A stretch of 64,000 bases of DNA from Fischerella sp. JS2 (GCF_032393985.1 NZ_CP135918.1:6015724-6079723), one strand, 5' to 3'. Counted from the first letter of the stretch, positions 37,283-46,763 are shown. Notes: generated by a model from the sequence alone, not told the origin. Translations and numbers: made by a program.

Positions 37283-38272
37283 ATGTATACTTCCCCTTCC
37301 TCCCCGATTCTGTGTTATTCACCCCGTGTCACCATTATTGGTGCTGGTAGAGTTGGCAGTACCCTTGCCCAACGCATTGCTGAAAAAAATCTTGCAGATG
37401 TCGTGTTACTGGATATTCTTCAGGGAATGCCCCAAGGATTAGCACTGGATTTGATGGAGGCGAGGGGAATTGAAATGCATAACCGTCAGATTATCGGTAC
37501 TAATGACTATGCCGATACTACTGGTTCGGAGATTGTGGTGATTACGGCAGGTTTTCCCCGCAAACCAGGTATGAGTCGCGATGATCTCTTACGGACAAAT
37601 GCCAAGATTGTTGTGGAAGCAGCCAAGCAAGCGATCGCTCACTCTCCTGATGCCATATTTATTGTTGTCACCAATCCTTTAGACGTAATGACATATTTAG
37701 CATGGCAAGCAACAGGATTATCACGCGATCGCATTATGGGTATGGCGGGTGTGTTAGACTCAGCCAGGTTTGAAACTTTCATTGCGATGGAACTAGGAGT
37801 ATTGCCGGGTGATGTCAAGACGATGGTATTGGGTAGCCACGGCGATTTGATGGTTCCCTTGCCACGTTTTGCTACTGTCAACGGCATTCCGCTTACAGAA
37901 TTGCTAGATCAAGCTACAATTGAACGTTTGGTAGAACGCACCCGTCACGGCGGTGCAGAAATTGTGGAATTAATGCAGACAGGTGGTGCCTTTTTTGCTC
38001 CTGCTTCTGCTGCTTGCATGATGGTGGAATCGATTTTATTAAATCAGTCGCGTTTGTTACCTGTAACAGTGGCTCTTACGGGAGAATACGGTTTAGAAGA
38101 TGTGGCGATCGGTGTTCCCTGTCGGTTGGGATGCGGTGGAATTGTCAATGTATTGGAATTGGATCTCAGCGACGAGGAGATGGCAGCACTGTATGTTTCG
38201 GCAGAGTCGGTGCAGCAGAATATTACTCGGGCGCAGGAAATTTTAATGGTTTCAACAGGCAATACAGAATAG
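37283..38272 (+). CDS. mdh: Malate dehydrogenase (NAD-dependent, LDH-like fold)
   Basis: 329 residues. NAD motif IGAGRVGSTLA, active loop GFPRKPGMSRDDLL with the Arg that selects malate over lactate, and catalytic GSHGD. It interconverts malate and oxaloacetate. The N-terminal 13 or so residues are variable. It is 18 bp after ndhO, so probably co-transcribed, giving a redox pair. A 45-bp decayed copy of part of its C-terminal coding region lies at 39646-39690. Confidence 0.94.
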   Translation: MYTSPSSPILCYSPRVTIIGAGRVGSTLAQRIAEKNLADVVLLDILQGMPQGLALDLMEARGIEMHNRQIIGTNDYADTTGSEIVVITAGFPRKPGMSRDDLLRTNAKIVVEAAKQAIAHSPDAIFIVVTNPLDVMTYLAWQATGLSRDRIMGMAGVLDSARFETFIAMELGVLPGDVKTMVLGSHGDLMVPLPRFATVNGIPLTELLDQATIERLVERTRHGGAEIVELMQTGGAFFAPASAACMMVESILLNQSRLLPVTVALTGEYGLEDVAIGVPCRLGCGGIVNVLELDLSDEEMAALYVSAESVQQNITRAQEILMVSTGNTE

Positions 38273-38274
38273 AA

Positions 38275-38306
38275 AGTCAGGAACCGAAATAGATAAGTTC
38301 CTGACT
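38275..38306 (+). terminator. Hairpin after mdh
   Basis: AGTCAGGAAC and GTTCCTGACT form a 10-bp stem right after the mdh stop. No T tract follows, so it may be a terminator or an mRNA-end stabiliser. Confidence 0.5.
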
Positions 38307-38526
38307 CTAGCCCTTTAGTGGTGTAATGCATTTTTCTTTGTGGCTTAGTGTCTTTGTGGTGAAAAAATGGAGTTTTGAACCACCAAGGCTCTAAGACACA
38401 TAAGACACAAACGTGAAAAGACCAAAATTCGGCAAAATGTTTGAGGATTGTTACCCACCTTGGAAAAGGTTGGTTTTTGACTCCTGAATTCTTGTTGTGG
38501 TTGCAAATTGAACACAGATGGATTAG

Positions 38527-38916
38527 CTAGCGGTAATCTTCATCTGCTGGATCACCGTAGGGGTCTTCACTAGCAGGACGGACATTGCCGTAATAGCCTT
38601 GGTCGGCAGGGTCGCCGTAAGGATCTTGGCTAGCGGGAATGGTGTTATTGTAATAGCCTTGGTCAGCAGGATCGCCGTAGGGGTCTTCGCTTGCAGGACG
38701 GACATTGCCGTAATAGCCTTGGTCGGCAGGGTCGCCGTAGGGGTCTTGGCTAGCGGGAATGGTGTTATTGTAATAGCCTTGGTCGGCAGGGTCACCGTAG
38801 GGGTCTTCACTAGCAGGTCTGACTTGGCGATCGCCATATTCCCTATCTTGCTCATATTGGTCGTTATTAGACCCTGTGAAAAAATCTCTTGCCTTTCGCA
38901 AAAAATCATCAACCAT
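38527..38916 (-). CDS. Repeat protein with five DPYGDPAD units
   Basis: 129 residues. Residues 1-30 are a charged head (MVDDFLRKARDFFTGS). Then five copies of a 20-residue unit (xxxxPASxDPYGDPADxxYY) alternate in two types, NNTIPASQ and GNVRPASE. No signal peptide, no membrane helix. The period of 60 bp leaves a second frame on the same strand and one on the other strand open; I chose this one for its non-repetitive start. Function unknown. Upstream is a lipoprotein gene on the same strand. Confidence 0.75.
   Translation of the reverse strand: MVDDFLRKARDFFTGSNNDQYEQDREYGDRQVRPASEDPYGDPADQGYYNNTIPASQDPYGDPADQGYYGNVRPASEDPYGDPADQGYYNNTIPASQDPYGDPADQGYYGNVRPASEDPYGDPADEDYR
38530..38826. repeat. 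Tandem repeat, 60-bp unit x5 (120-bp dimer)
   Basis: The two unit types alternate, so the true period is 120 bp. Copies are nearly identical, which suggests recent expansion or gene conversion. Confidence 0.8.
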
Positions 38917-38931
38917 AATTTATTACCAAAT

Positions 38932-39426
38932 TTATAATGCTGGAGCTGGTTGGGCAGTAATGTCAGTTAAATCACGCCCTGTGGGACGTCTGTTGTAACC
39001 TTGGAAATCTCGATATTGTTGTGCTTCCGACTCTGGTACTCGAATTCCTTCTGGTGGTGGTGTCACCCAATGAGCGCGGCCTTGTTCGTCGCGGTAGTAA
39101 ACACGTCCATTCTTGGAAAGGTAGTACTTGCCTTGTGGCCCTGTACCTTGGGCATTTTTTCGCTGATTATAGATGTAGTAAAGTGCGGCAGCGCCTACCA
39201 AAATTGCCACCTTCTGCCCTGTACTCAATCCTTTCTTCGCTTGGGGTTGATTTGCGGGAGTAGGATAATTCACATTTCTACCAGTTGTATCGTCAACAGG
39301 AGGCGGCGGCGCACTAGTTTGGGAACCTCCACTACAGCTAGTAAGTATTGGAACTATTAGCAATGCTGAAAGAAAAACCCCTAGCAGACGCGAAACAATT
39401 TTACGTTCTTGAAATATTGTGTTCAT
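38932..39426 (-). CDS. Putative lipoprotein, function unknown
   Basis: 164 residues from the ATG at 39426 (AGGA eight bases upstream). A signal peptide with lipobox LTSC (Cys about 31) is followed by a Pro-rich linker, a hydrophobic stretch (VAILVGAAALYYIYN) and GKYYLSKNGRVYYRDEQGRAHWVTPP. The last part repeats in many cyanobacterial envelope proteins. The downstream gene is the DPYGDPAD protein, 16 bp away, so they probably form an operon. Confidence 0.75.
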   Translation of the reverse strand: MNTIFQERKIVSRLLGVFLSALLIVPILTSCSGGSQTSAPPPPVDDTTGRNVNYPTPANQPQAKKGLSTGQKVAILVGAAALYYIYNQRKNAQGTGPQGKYYLSKNGRVYYRDEQGRAHWVTPPPEGIRVPESEAQQYRDFQGYNRRPTGRDLTDITAQPAPAL

Positions 39427-39717
39427 CCTCAATTCCTCATCACCCTGCGTTTGTTAAATGCCCTTTTTTACAAGCCATATTACAAAACTGCACTATCTCA
39501 GTGCAGTGCAAGATTATTAATGCAATGGTGATGGAAGCTTTGAATTCTTCCCTCTAGCCTTTGAATGAATCTGCATTCAGACCAAGGGAATATGCGGTTA
39601 AATAAGTTACCAGCCTTTATTAAATATATCTACGAAGCGGTATTACTTAGAAGATGTGGCGATCGCTGTTCCGTGTCATTTGGGATGCGGAGCGATCGCT
39701 TTTATTTCCTGTGCGAT
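39427..39717. other. Gap containing a decayed mdh fragment
   Basis: 290 bp. The right half carries the mdh-like fragment (39646-39690) and AGCGATCGCT sites. The left part is AT-rich and may hold the lipoprotein promoter. Confidence 0.5.
39646..39690 (+). pseudogene. Fragment related to mdh C-terminal region
   Basis: 45 bases match mdh 38092-38136 with five mismatches and no gap. In frame it reads LEDVAIAVPCHLGCG, against LEDVAIGVPCRLGCG in mdh. Nothing recognisable as mdh surrounds it. Confidence 0.65.
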
Positions 39718-40491
39718 TCACTCCCTAAAAACCTTGGGAACTTCAGTATTTGTGGCTTGAAAAAATTCCTGCTTCTCAAACCCAAAAGTATTAGCTATCA
39801 GCGAATTAGGAAAACTCTGAACTTTTTGATTATATGCTTGCACCGCTTGGTTGTAGCGCATTCGTTCTACAGCAAGGCGATTTTCAGTACCTGTTAACTC
39901 GTACTGAAGATTGGTAAACAATTGGCTAGATTGCAATTGGGGATTGGTGGCTGCATAATCACGGAAACGGTCGATCGCTTGATTAATTTGTACCGTAGCG
40001 GCGGCTTTTTGATTGGGAGTAGTTGCTTGTAAATAAGCCTGGCGCGATCGCACTAATAAAGAGACTAATTCTTTTTCCTGTTTGGCATAGGCTTGTGTCA
40101 CATTTACAAGGTTGGGAATCAAATCAGCGCGTCTTTGGAGTTGATTTTCTACTTGTGCCCAAGCCGCTTCAACTCTAGTGCTACTGCTTTGCAGAGAGTT
40201 GTAAGTCCAGCCACACCATACGGTGAATGCAGCTACTATACCTGCACCAACTAGCAGTAGTCTTTGGCGCAGATGCACTAACCGCTTTTGTTCTTCTTGC
40301 TGTTGCTTGTGCTTTGCTTGCACATCTTGGATAGCTTGCTGAATAAACTCGGCAGGAATATCAGCTTCCTTTCCAGCTGCTACCAACTCAGAAGCAGAGT
40401 AACTCTGGGTGTGATTGGCATAATAGCGCGAGGCTAACTCTAACACCTCTGGGGCAATCTCTTCGGGAATTCTCTTTTCTGTATTGTTCAT
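39718..40491 (-). CDS. LemA family protein
   Basis: 257 residues. Residues 1-75 are a soluble helical N-terminal part (PEEIAPEVLELASRYYANH), then a membrane helix (about 78-96) and the LemA coiled-coil helical domain (VEAAWAQVENQLQRRADLIPNLVN). LemA proteins often pair with TPM-domain proteins, as here (40582-41802). Molecular function is not known. Confidence 0.9.
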   Translation of the reverse strand: MNNTEKRIPEEIAPEVLELASRYYANHTQSYSASELVAAGKEADIPAEFIQQAIQDVQAKHKQQQEEQKRLVHLRQRLLLVGAGIVAAFTVWCGWTYNSLQSSSTRVEAAWAQVENQLQRRADLIPNLVNVTQAYAKQEKELVSLLVRSRQAYLQATTPNQKAAATVQINQAIDRFRDYAATNPQLQSSQLFTNLQYELTGTENRLAVERMRYNQAVQAYNQKVQSFPNSLIANTFGFEKQEFFQATNTEVPKVFRE

Positions 40492-40581
40492 AGCATTTAT
40501 AACTTACCAAATTTCAAGCCATTAAGCAGGTGGGCGTAATTAAACATAAAATGCTTATGCCCTCTGCCCTCTGCCTTCTAC

Positions 40582-41802
40582 TTACCAACTACCACCAGCA
40601 CCACCACCACCGCTACTGCCACCGCCAAAGCTGCCGCCACCGCCACTGTAACCGCCACCACTGAAACCGCCACCGTGGGAAGTAGGAGGAGGGGGAGGAG
40701 GAGGGGGAGGTAAGCGAGGAATTATTTCCTTTTTCTGGTGATGATAAGCACAACTATGGCAGTCATCAGTAATTATTCGTATGCCAGAATTGAATTGTGT
40801 AGCTGGCCGAACAATCTTGTTAGTACGGGTGATAGTCAATTCTTGACAGTGAGGACATTCATGAAATCGAGATGAATGGGATTCTTGGGCAACAATGTGG
40901 AAGCCATTACCACTAAGCTTGTGGCTGCAATTGGGACATCTCCAACCCTCAAATTTGACACTACCCAAATTTTGTGCTGTTTTTTCTGGTTTACTTAGAT
41001 ATGAATTAACTGTAGTTTCATCAACTTTTTCCATTGGCTGTTGACAATCAGCACACAAAAAAATGTAATTACCTTTACTTTTACGCGTATGTCCTTCTGG
41101 TGCAATCACAACTTTACGAGGACGACGTATCAAAAAAACAGCACTCACCCCCGCCAATACAGCTGTTCCGCCTCCGATCAGCACTCCCCAAGGAACAGTA
41201 TCATCCGAAGTAGTTTCCTGATTGGGAATTGGTTGTTGGTTAGGAGTTATCACCTTTTGCCCAGAAGATGACTTATCACCCTCTAGGACGATTACTAACG
41301 CTTTCGTTCCCGCTAGCGTCCCACCTTCAAAATCTCCTTTTTTAAATCGTGGGATGATTTGGGTGTCAATAATATTGCCGACTTTGGCATCAGGTAAAAT
41401 TTCCTCCACACCGTAACCTGTCTCAATTTCCACGCGGCGATCGCCTACTGAAATCAAAAACAAGACGCCGTTGTCTTGTCCTTTCTTACCAATTCCCCAA
41501 TTATTAAACAGTTCCGTGGCAAATTTTTTGGGAGAACCAGCAGGCGAAGTTTCTGGCACAGTTACCACCGCCATTTCTGTACCATTTTTTGCCTCTAACT
41601 GAGAAATTATCTGATTAATTTGAGCTTCTGTCTTATTGCTTAGAATTCCTGCCGTATCACTCACCCAACTACCATTTTGCTGTCGGGGATTAGGGACTTC
41701 TTGGACAGTCACAGCCAAACTAGAAACAGGCGAAAGAAGTATGGCAGAGGAAAATAAACTCAGCCAAAAAACATGCTTATATTTTCGTAAATTTAATTTC
41801 AT
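40582..41802 (-). CDS. TPM-domain (YgcG-like) protein with zinc ribbons and Gly-rich tail
   Basis: 406 residues from the ATG at 41802; the longer frame lacks support. A signal peptide (about 10-32) is followed by a TPM domain (WVSDTAGILSNKTEAQIN through GIGKKGQDNGVLFLISV), a membrane helix (about 205-225), four Cys-x-x-Cys-type zinc ribbon motifs (CADC, CPNC, CPHC, CHSC), a proline run and a glycine-rich C-terminal tail. Topology suggests the TPM part outside and the ribbons inside. It is directly upstream of lemA on the same strand. The related plant TPM proteins assist PSII repair. Confidence 0.85.
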   Translation of the reverse strand: MKLNLRKYKHVFWLSLFSSAILLSPVSSLAVTVQEVPNPRQQNGSWVSDTAGILSNKTEAQINQIISQLEAKNGTEMAVVTVPETSPAGSPKKFATELFNNWGIGKKGQDNGVLFLISVGDRRVEIETGYGVEEILPDAKVGNIIDTQIIPRFKKGDFEGGTLAGTKALVIVLEGDKSSSGQKVITPNQQPIPNQETTSDDTVPWGVLIGGGTAVLAGVSAVFLIRRPRKVVIAPEGHTRKSKGNYIFLCADCQQPMEKVDETTVNSYLSKPEKTAQNLGSVKFEGWRCPNCSHKLSGNGFHIVAQESHSSRFHECPHCQELTITRTNKIVRPATQFNSGIRIITDDCHSCAYHHQKKEIIPRLPPPPPPPPPTSHGGGFSGGGYSGGGGSFGGGSSGGGGAGGSW

Positions 41803-42283
41803 TGCTTTCGTCTTCAGCAAACAACTTTCTGGAGTGTATTTGAGTACAATCAACGCCTGTTGTGTGTTTGTTCTCTTACAGCTTTTTTATATACTGAATA
41901 ATTCATTAGTATCTGAATCAGAAATCAAAGAGGTTGTCTCAATACACCTCTACTTCTATTTTCCAATTTGGAATGATAAATGGTAAGCAAAAATAACTAA
42001 TGTATAAAAAATTAAGCAAAGAAAAAGTACGAGAGACTAATTTGACAGCATTCAAAATAGGCAAGAACAAGGAGAGATAAATATTTACTTTTGGGTATAA
42101 TTTTTTGCAATCGGTCAATGCGATCGCCTTACTCCAAGTATAATACCAATTTCAAAAATGATTGTAACAAATGTATTCACGTAAACCAGATACAGAAGGC
42201 AATTTCCAATCCAAAATTTAAAATCCAAAATGGTATAAGCTAATTGTCTAATAAGTTTAGGCTTAATTTAAGCGGGGTAAAAC
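41803..42283. other. Gap between divergent TPM gene and methyltransferase
   Basis: 480 bp, AT-rich, with AATCCAAAATTTAAAATCC-type repeats near 42210. Both promoters must be here. No gene seen. Confidence 0.45.
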
Positions 42284-43018
42284 ATGGCAGCCCATTATGA
42301 CACCATAGCCCAGCAGTATAAAAAATCCAAAGAATTCCCGTTTCGCTTACATATTGAGGCATATACATATTTTAATTTGCTTGGTGATTTAACTGGAAAG
42401 TCCCTCCTAGACTTGGCTTGCAAAGAAGGATTCTACACTAGACAATTCAAACAAAAGGGTGCTGCACGGGTAGTTGGGGTGGAAATTTCTGAAAAAATGA
42501 TTGAACTAGCAACACAGCAAGAAGCCAGAGAACCACAAGACATTGAATATATCCTTGGTGATGTACTTGAACTTGGTAAGATTGGTAGCTTTGATTTAGT
42601 AGTAGCTTCCTATCTGCTGAATTATTGCCAAACAAAAGAACAACTGCTCAAAGTTTGCCAAAATATATTCGCTAACCTGAAGCCGGGAGGTCGTTTTATA
42701 ACTATCAATAATCATAGTGAACAACCCCCTGCATCCTATCTCTCAACTGAAAAGTATGGATTTATCAAAAACATAGACGAACCGCTTCAGGAAGGCACGC
42801 CCATAAAATACACAGTTTATGCTGATGAGGAGAAATTCAGCTTTGATAACTATTACCTCAGTACAGCCACCCATGAATGGGCATTCCGAAGTGTAGGTTT
42901 CAAAGAGGTTCGCTGGCAAAAACTAATCGTTTCCCCTGAAGGAGTAGAGGAATTTGGTGAAGATTTTTGGCAGGACTTTGTTGAATCTATGCCTATCGTT
43001 GCTATTGAATGTCTATAA
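42284..43018 (+). CDS. SAM-dependent methyltransferase, class I
   Basis: 244 residues. The SAM motif I reads LLDLACKEGFYTRQF, in place of the usual DLACGEG: the second Gly is Lys. VVGVEISEKM is the motif II acidic loop, and SFDLVVASYLLNYC is motif IV. The substrate is unknown. It is followed 180 bp later by an ABC exporter. Confidence 0.85.
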   Translation: MAAHYDTIAQQYKKSKEFPFRLHIEAYTYFNLLGDLTGKSLLDLACKEGFYTRQFKQKGAARVVGVEISEKMIELATQQEAREPQDIEYILGDVLELGKIGSFDLVVASYLLNYCQTKEQLLKVCQNIFANLKPGGRFITINNHSEQPPASYLSTEKYGFIKNIDEPLQEGTPIKYTVYADEEKFSFDNYYLSTATHEWAFRSVGFKEVRWQKLIVSPEGVEEFGEDFWQDFVESMPIVAIECL

Positions 43019-43062
43019 TTTTCTACCACAAAAATTTTAACAAGAAGAACTGGTGAAGTGGT

Positions 43063-43090
43063 GTAGAGACGCAATATCTCGCATCTCTAC
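43063..43090. repeat. GTAGAGACG palindrome, decayed copy
   Basis: GTAGAGACGC-AATATCTC-GCATCTCTAC; one mismatch in the stem. Compare 35411-35440. Confidence 0.65.
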
Positions 43091-43197
43091 TCACACAACA
43101 GTAGTCAGGAGTCAGAATATTTTAAATTCTCAATTCTGCATTACGTGTTTTTTGAACCATTCGGCAATTACGGGCAATTTGCGTTATACAAATAATA

Positions 43198-45030
43198 ATG
43201 AGGACTCTTCGTAAAAAACGTAACGCCCTACGCCAATCACTGGCGGTATTTCGCTATAGTGGACGAGCGATCGCTTTAGTATGGAATACTAGCCGTTCTC
43301 TCACAATTATTCTGGCGACTTTAACTCTGGTGGCTGGTCTTTTACCAGCAGCTATAGCTTACATCGGTAAGTTAATCGTCGATGCGGTAGTTTTTGCATT
43401 TCAAAATACACAAACTAACAATATTGTCAATAGCTATCATCCTCTAATGTATGTAGGAATTGAAGCTATTGCTGTAGCCTTACTTGCTTTTAGCCAGAGG
43501 GGGTTGACGATTTGTCAGTCGTTGTTGCGGGTATTACTCGGTCAACGGGTGAATGAACTAATCTTAGAAAAAGCCCTGACTCTAGAATTGACACAATTTG
43601 AAGACTCAGAATTTTATGACAAACTCACTAACGCACGGCGAGAAGCTTCTATTCGTCCCCTTTCACTTGTGAACCGCACCTTTGGCTTGGTACAAAGCGC
43701 CCTTTCACTGTTAACCTATGGGGCTTTGTTAATCAACTTCTCAATTTGGGCAGCGGTTGTACTGATCCTAGCAGCAATGCCTGCATTCATTGCCGAAACT
43801 AAGTTTGCGGGGGAAGCCTTTCGCTTGTTTCGTTGGCGTGCGCCGGAAACTCGTCAGCAGCATTATTTAGAAACCTTGGCAGCTAGAGAAGATTTCGCCA
43901 AGGAAGTCAAACTCTACCAATTGGGAGAGATGTTGCTGGAACGTTACCGCAATATCTTCTATCAACTCTACGATGAAGACCGAAAGTTAACCATCCGGCG
44001 ATCGCTATGGGGATATTTGCTGAGTTTGTTAAGTACCATTGCTTTTTATGTCGCATACGCTTGGATAGTTTTAGAAACTGTCGCAGGCAGAATTTCTTTA
44101 GGCGATATGACGATGTATCTCACCGTATTTCGCCAAGGACAGACAACTTTTTCTGGTGCGTTGACTTCTATCGGGGGAATGTATGAAGACAATTTATACC
44201 TTTCCAATCTCTACGAATTCCTAGAGGAGGAAGTACCACAACAAAAAGGTAAAGCTACTAAAGGTATCAAACCTGGGGATGGTATTCGGTTTGAAAACGT
44301 CACCTTTACCTATCCAGAAAGTATCCAACCTGCGTTGAAAAATATTTCTTTTCACGTCAAACCAGGAGAAAAATTAGCTATTGTTGGTGAAAACGGTTCT
44401 GGCAAGACTACTTTAATTAAACTACTGACTCGACTCTACAACCCTAGCTCTGGCAGGATTTTACTAGATGGCTTGGATTTGCAAGAGTGGGATGTGGATG
44501 TGTTGCGACGACGCATAGGTGTAATTTTCCAAAACTTTGTCCGTTACCAATTTACGGTAGGGGAAAATATTGGTGTCGGTGACGTGGCACGGATGGAAGA
44601 TAGAGAACTGTGGGAAATTGCTGCCGAAAAGGGGATGGCGCTACCTTTTATTGAGAAATTGCCCGCCACATTTAGCACTCAATTAGGTAAATGGTTTAGT
44701 GGAGGACAAGAACTTTCTGGAGGACAATGGCAGAAAATTGCCCTTGCCCGTGCTTTTATGCGAACTAACGCAGATATAGTAGTGTTGGATGAACCAACAT
44801 CAGCAATGGATGCCCAAGCTGAGTACGATATTTTCAATCATTTTCGCGCCCTCACCAAAAATCAAATGGTGTTTTTAATCTCTCACCGTTTTTCGACAGT
44901 GCGGATGGCTGACAAAATTCTGGTGATTGAAGCAGGAGAAGTGGTAGAAGAGGGAAATCACGAGGAATTGTTGCAGGTTGGAGGCAGGTACGCTAGGCTC
45001 TTTTATTTGCAAGCGGCGGGGTATCAGTAG
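43198..45030 (+). CDS. ABC transporter, fused permease and ATPase
   Basis: 610 residues. Residues 1-340 form a six-helix ABC exporter domain and residues 355-605 the ATPase domain. Walker A is GENGSGKTT (about 397-405), signature LSGGQWQ (about 507), Walker B IVVLDEPTSAMD, and H-loop ISHRFST. It is a half-transporter that should work as a homodimer. Substrate unknown. The methyltransferase upstream may be a partner. Confidence 0.9.
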   Translation: MRTLRKKRNALRQSLAVFRYSGRAIALVWNTSRSLTIILATLTLVAGLLPAAIAYIGKLIVDAVVFAFQNTQTNNIVNSYHPLMYVGIEAIAVALLAFSQRGLTICQSLLRVLLGQRVNELILEKALTLELTQFEDSEFYDKLTNARREASIRPLSLVNRTFGLVQSALSLLTYGALLINFSIWAAVVLILAAMPAFIAETKFAGEAFRLFRWRAPETRQQHYLETLAAREDFAKEVKLYQLGEMLLERYRNIFYQLYDEDRKLTIRRSLWGYLLSLLSTIAFYVAYAWIVLETVAGRISLGDMTMYLTVFRQGQTTFSGALTSIGGMYEDNLYLSNLYEFLEEEVPQQKGKATKGIKPGDGIRFENVTFTYPESIQPALKNISFHVKPGEKLAIVGENGSGKTTLIKLLTRLYNPSSGRILLDGLDLQEWDVDVLRRRIGVIFQNFVRYQFTVGENIGVGDVARMEDRELWEIAAEKGMALPFIEKLPATFSTQLGKWFSGGQELSGGQWQKIALARAFMRTNADIVVLDEPTSAMDAQAEYDIFNHFRALTKNQMVFLISHRFSTVRMADKILVIEAGEVVEEGNHEELLQVGGRYARLFYLQAAGYQ

Positions 45031-45608
45031 GGATGGGGAGATGGGGAGAAAACAATTCAAAATTCACGCATTTGGAAGAGGGTGTGAGGAGTGTGTAGAA
45101 GTGATAATTAGGGTAGATTTAATTTCTTCTATCAGCTTGTTTGCACTAGATTTGTATCACAAATTGAGATAATCGATACCTATGAATCCCTGCTAACTGT
45201 AACATCGATGCGATCGCCCACCAAGTCCCTAGTACCTCAATACTTTTCACCCAATACGGTTCAGATAATCAAATAGTAGTCTATACATTGACGTAGTTGA
45301 TCATTTGCTGTTACTGCTCACAATGAACATAACTTTAACTGAGTTGCTGGTAGATTGTACTAAACGTTTGTCAAGATAATCATTAATTACTACTTAAGAA
45401 GTATAAGAAGACTAGTTGTATTTGCTATTTTTTTCTCAAAACAGAAATCATTATACCCAATGAAGCAGCTAAATAAATTTAGAATTGCTTCTTAAGAAAG
45501 ATGCCTTTTCGAGTATAAAATGAGCAAGCTTAAGTCATAACAGTAACTTCAATATTGTTAATGTTTTAGTGCCGCCTAATAAAGTAAAGCTCTAATTTTT
45601 TAACTGCT
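45031..45608. other. Intergenic region
   Basis: 578 bp. The left part has a GGGGAGATGGGGAG stretch, a run of GTGTGAGGAGTGTGTAG, then AT-rich sequence. No palindrome or gene supported. Confidence 0.4.
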
Positions 45609-46577
45609 ATGACTAGTAATATGTCATCCAACAATGTCTGTGAATCTACTAGAAACCTTCCAACTGTAGAAATTTCTCTGTTACTCGCAAACCTCAAAAA
45701 TAATATTTGGTTTTGGGGTATTTTTTCTTGGATGTTTGGAGTCACCGATAGAGGTGTTGCTGCGTTTGCTGATGGTTATTTATCTCCGATAGAGATTCTA
45801 CAAATATGTGCAATCTCTTTCTTATTCTTGAGTTGGTTGTTTTTGAAGCCAGATGAAAGCTTGAATGATGATGAGGGCGTTTCTTCAAGTCAGCAAACTG
45901 ACTCAAGTCATTATCGTTATGAAGCATTATCTACAGTTAGAGATAGAATGCTTCAGTTGCAAAAGCAACATATGATCAGTCAGGCGTATACTCTACCTTT
46001 TCCTTATGTATGTCAAATCTATCATCTGTTAAACTTAAAACATTTGGAAACAGTTCACAGCTTCAGCTTGAATAATTTAAAGGTTATTGATGTTAATTAT
46101 GTTCAAGCTACAAACAATGGTGGTGTGCTAAAGTTTCAAACCGTCTTAGCTGTGTCAGGTATCAATATTTTAAGAATTTGGAGACAACCAATAGTCGAAG
46201 TAGATTTAATATTGCACACTCCTTTTACTGTGGAATTGAGCATTCCAGTTTATAATAATAAAAGAATAATTGTTATATTCAACGCTCTTCCTTTAAGCAG
46301 TAAGGCCCATAAATTCTTTGTAGATATTTATAGTGATCTAGAGTGGCCTAAGCCAGTAATGCAAATTATCTTACATTTTGCCTCTTGTCTAACACTGTAC
46401 GAAGATTTACCCTATCTACGCACACTTGCGAAAAGAAATATAGACCGTTTAATCAGCTTAAATAAGATTTCCAATCACCAAACCATGTGGCTGTTTAGAA
46501 GATTCGTTGAACTATATGGTTCGAGTATAGAACCTGCTGATAATTTAAAACTATTGAGTAGCCAAGAAGATAAATAA
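45609..46577 (+). CDS. Unknown membrane protein
   Basis: 322 residues. Two hydrophobic segments (about 32-52 and 62-82) precede a soluble part of about 240 residues. Near 165-250 several beta strands (LKFQTVLAVSGINILRIW) can be seen. No motif known to me. ATG at 45609 or 45621. AT-rich. It is preceded by a long gap and followed by the phosphoesterase; no operon is evident. Confidence 0.6.
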   Translation: MTSNMSSNNVCESTRNLPTVEISLLLANLKNNIWFWGIFSWMFGVTDRGVAAFADGYLSPIEILQICAISFLFLSWLFLKPDESLNDDEGVSSSQQTDSSHYRYEALSTVRDRMLQLQKQHMISQAYTLPFPYVCQIYHLLNLKHLETVHSFSLNNLKVIDVNYVQATNNGGVLKFQTVLAVSGINILRIWRQPIVEVDLILHTPFTVELSIPVYNNKRIIVIFNALPLSSKAHKFFVDIYSDLEWPKPVMQIILHFASCLTLYEDLPYLRTLAKRNIDRLISLNKISNHQTMWLFRRFVELYGSSIEPADNLKLLSSQEDK

Positions 46578-46616
46578 TTGTGCGATCGCCCTCTGGGTTA
46601 AAGAGATGGGAGTGTA

Positions 46617-46672
46617 ATTCAGTTATCAGTTATCAAATTCTATCATTCACTGTTAACTGTTAACTGTAGCCT
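46617..46672. repeat. AGTTATCAG/TTAACTGT repeat and GCCGCTACGCG piece
   Basis: CAGTTATCAGTTATCAAAT on the left pairs weakly with TTAACTGTTAACTG on the right. It is followed by CTGCGGCAAGCCGCTACGCG, a motif seen also at 21740 and 35290. Confidence 0.55.
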
Positions 46673-46763
46673 GCGGCAAGCCGCTACGCGTCTACACTGA
46701 TTATAGATACAATCGGAATGCAAGCAGAATTAAGAAAGTTCTGCATTCTGGGAGCGATCGTCA

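Noticed and set aside
38523-38912. 129-codon reverse-strand ORF in the DPYGDPAD repeat
   Set aside because: It is the same repeat in another frame with a repetitive start; the frame starting at 38916 has a non-repetitive N-terminus.
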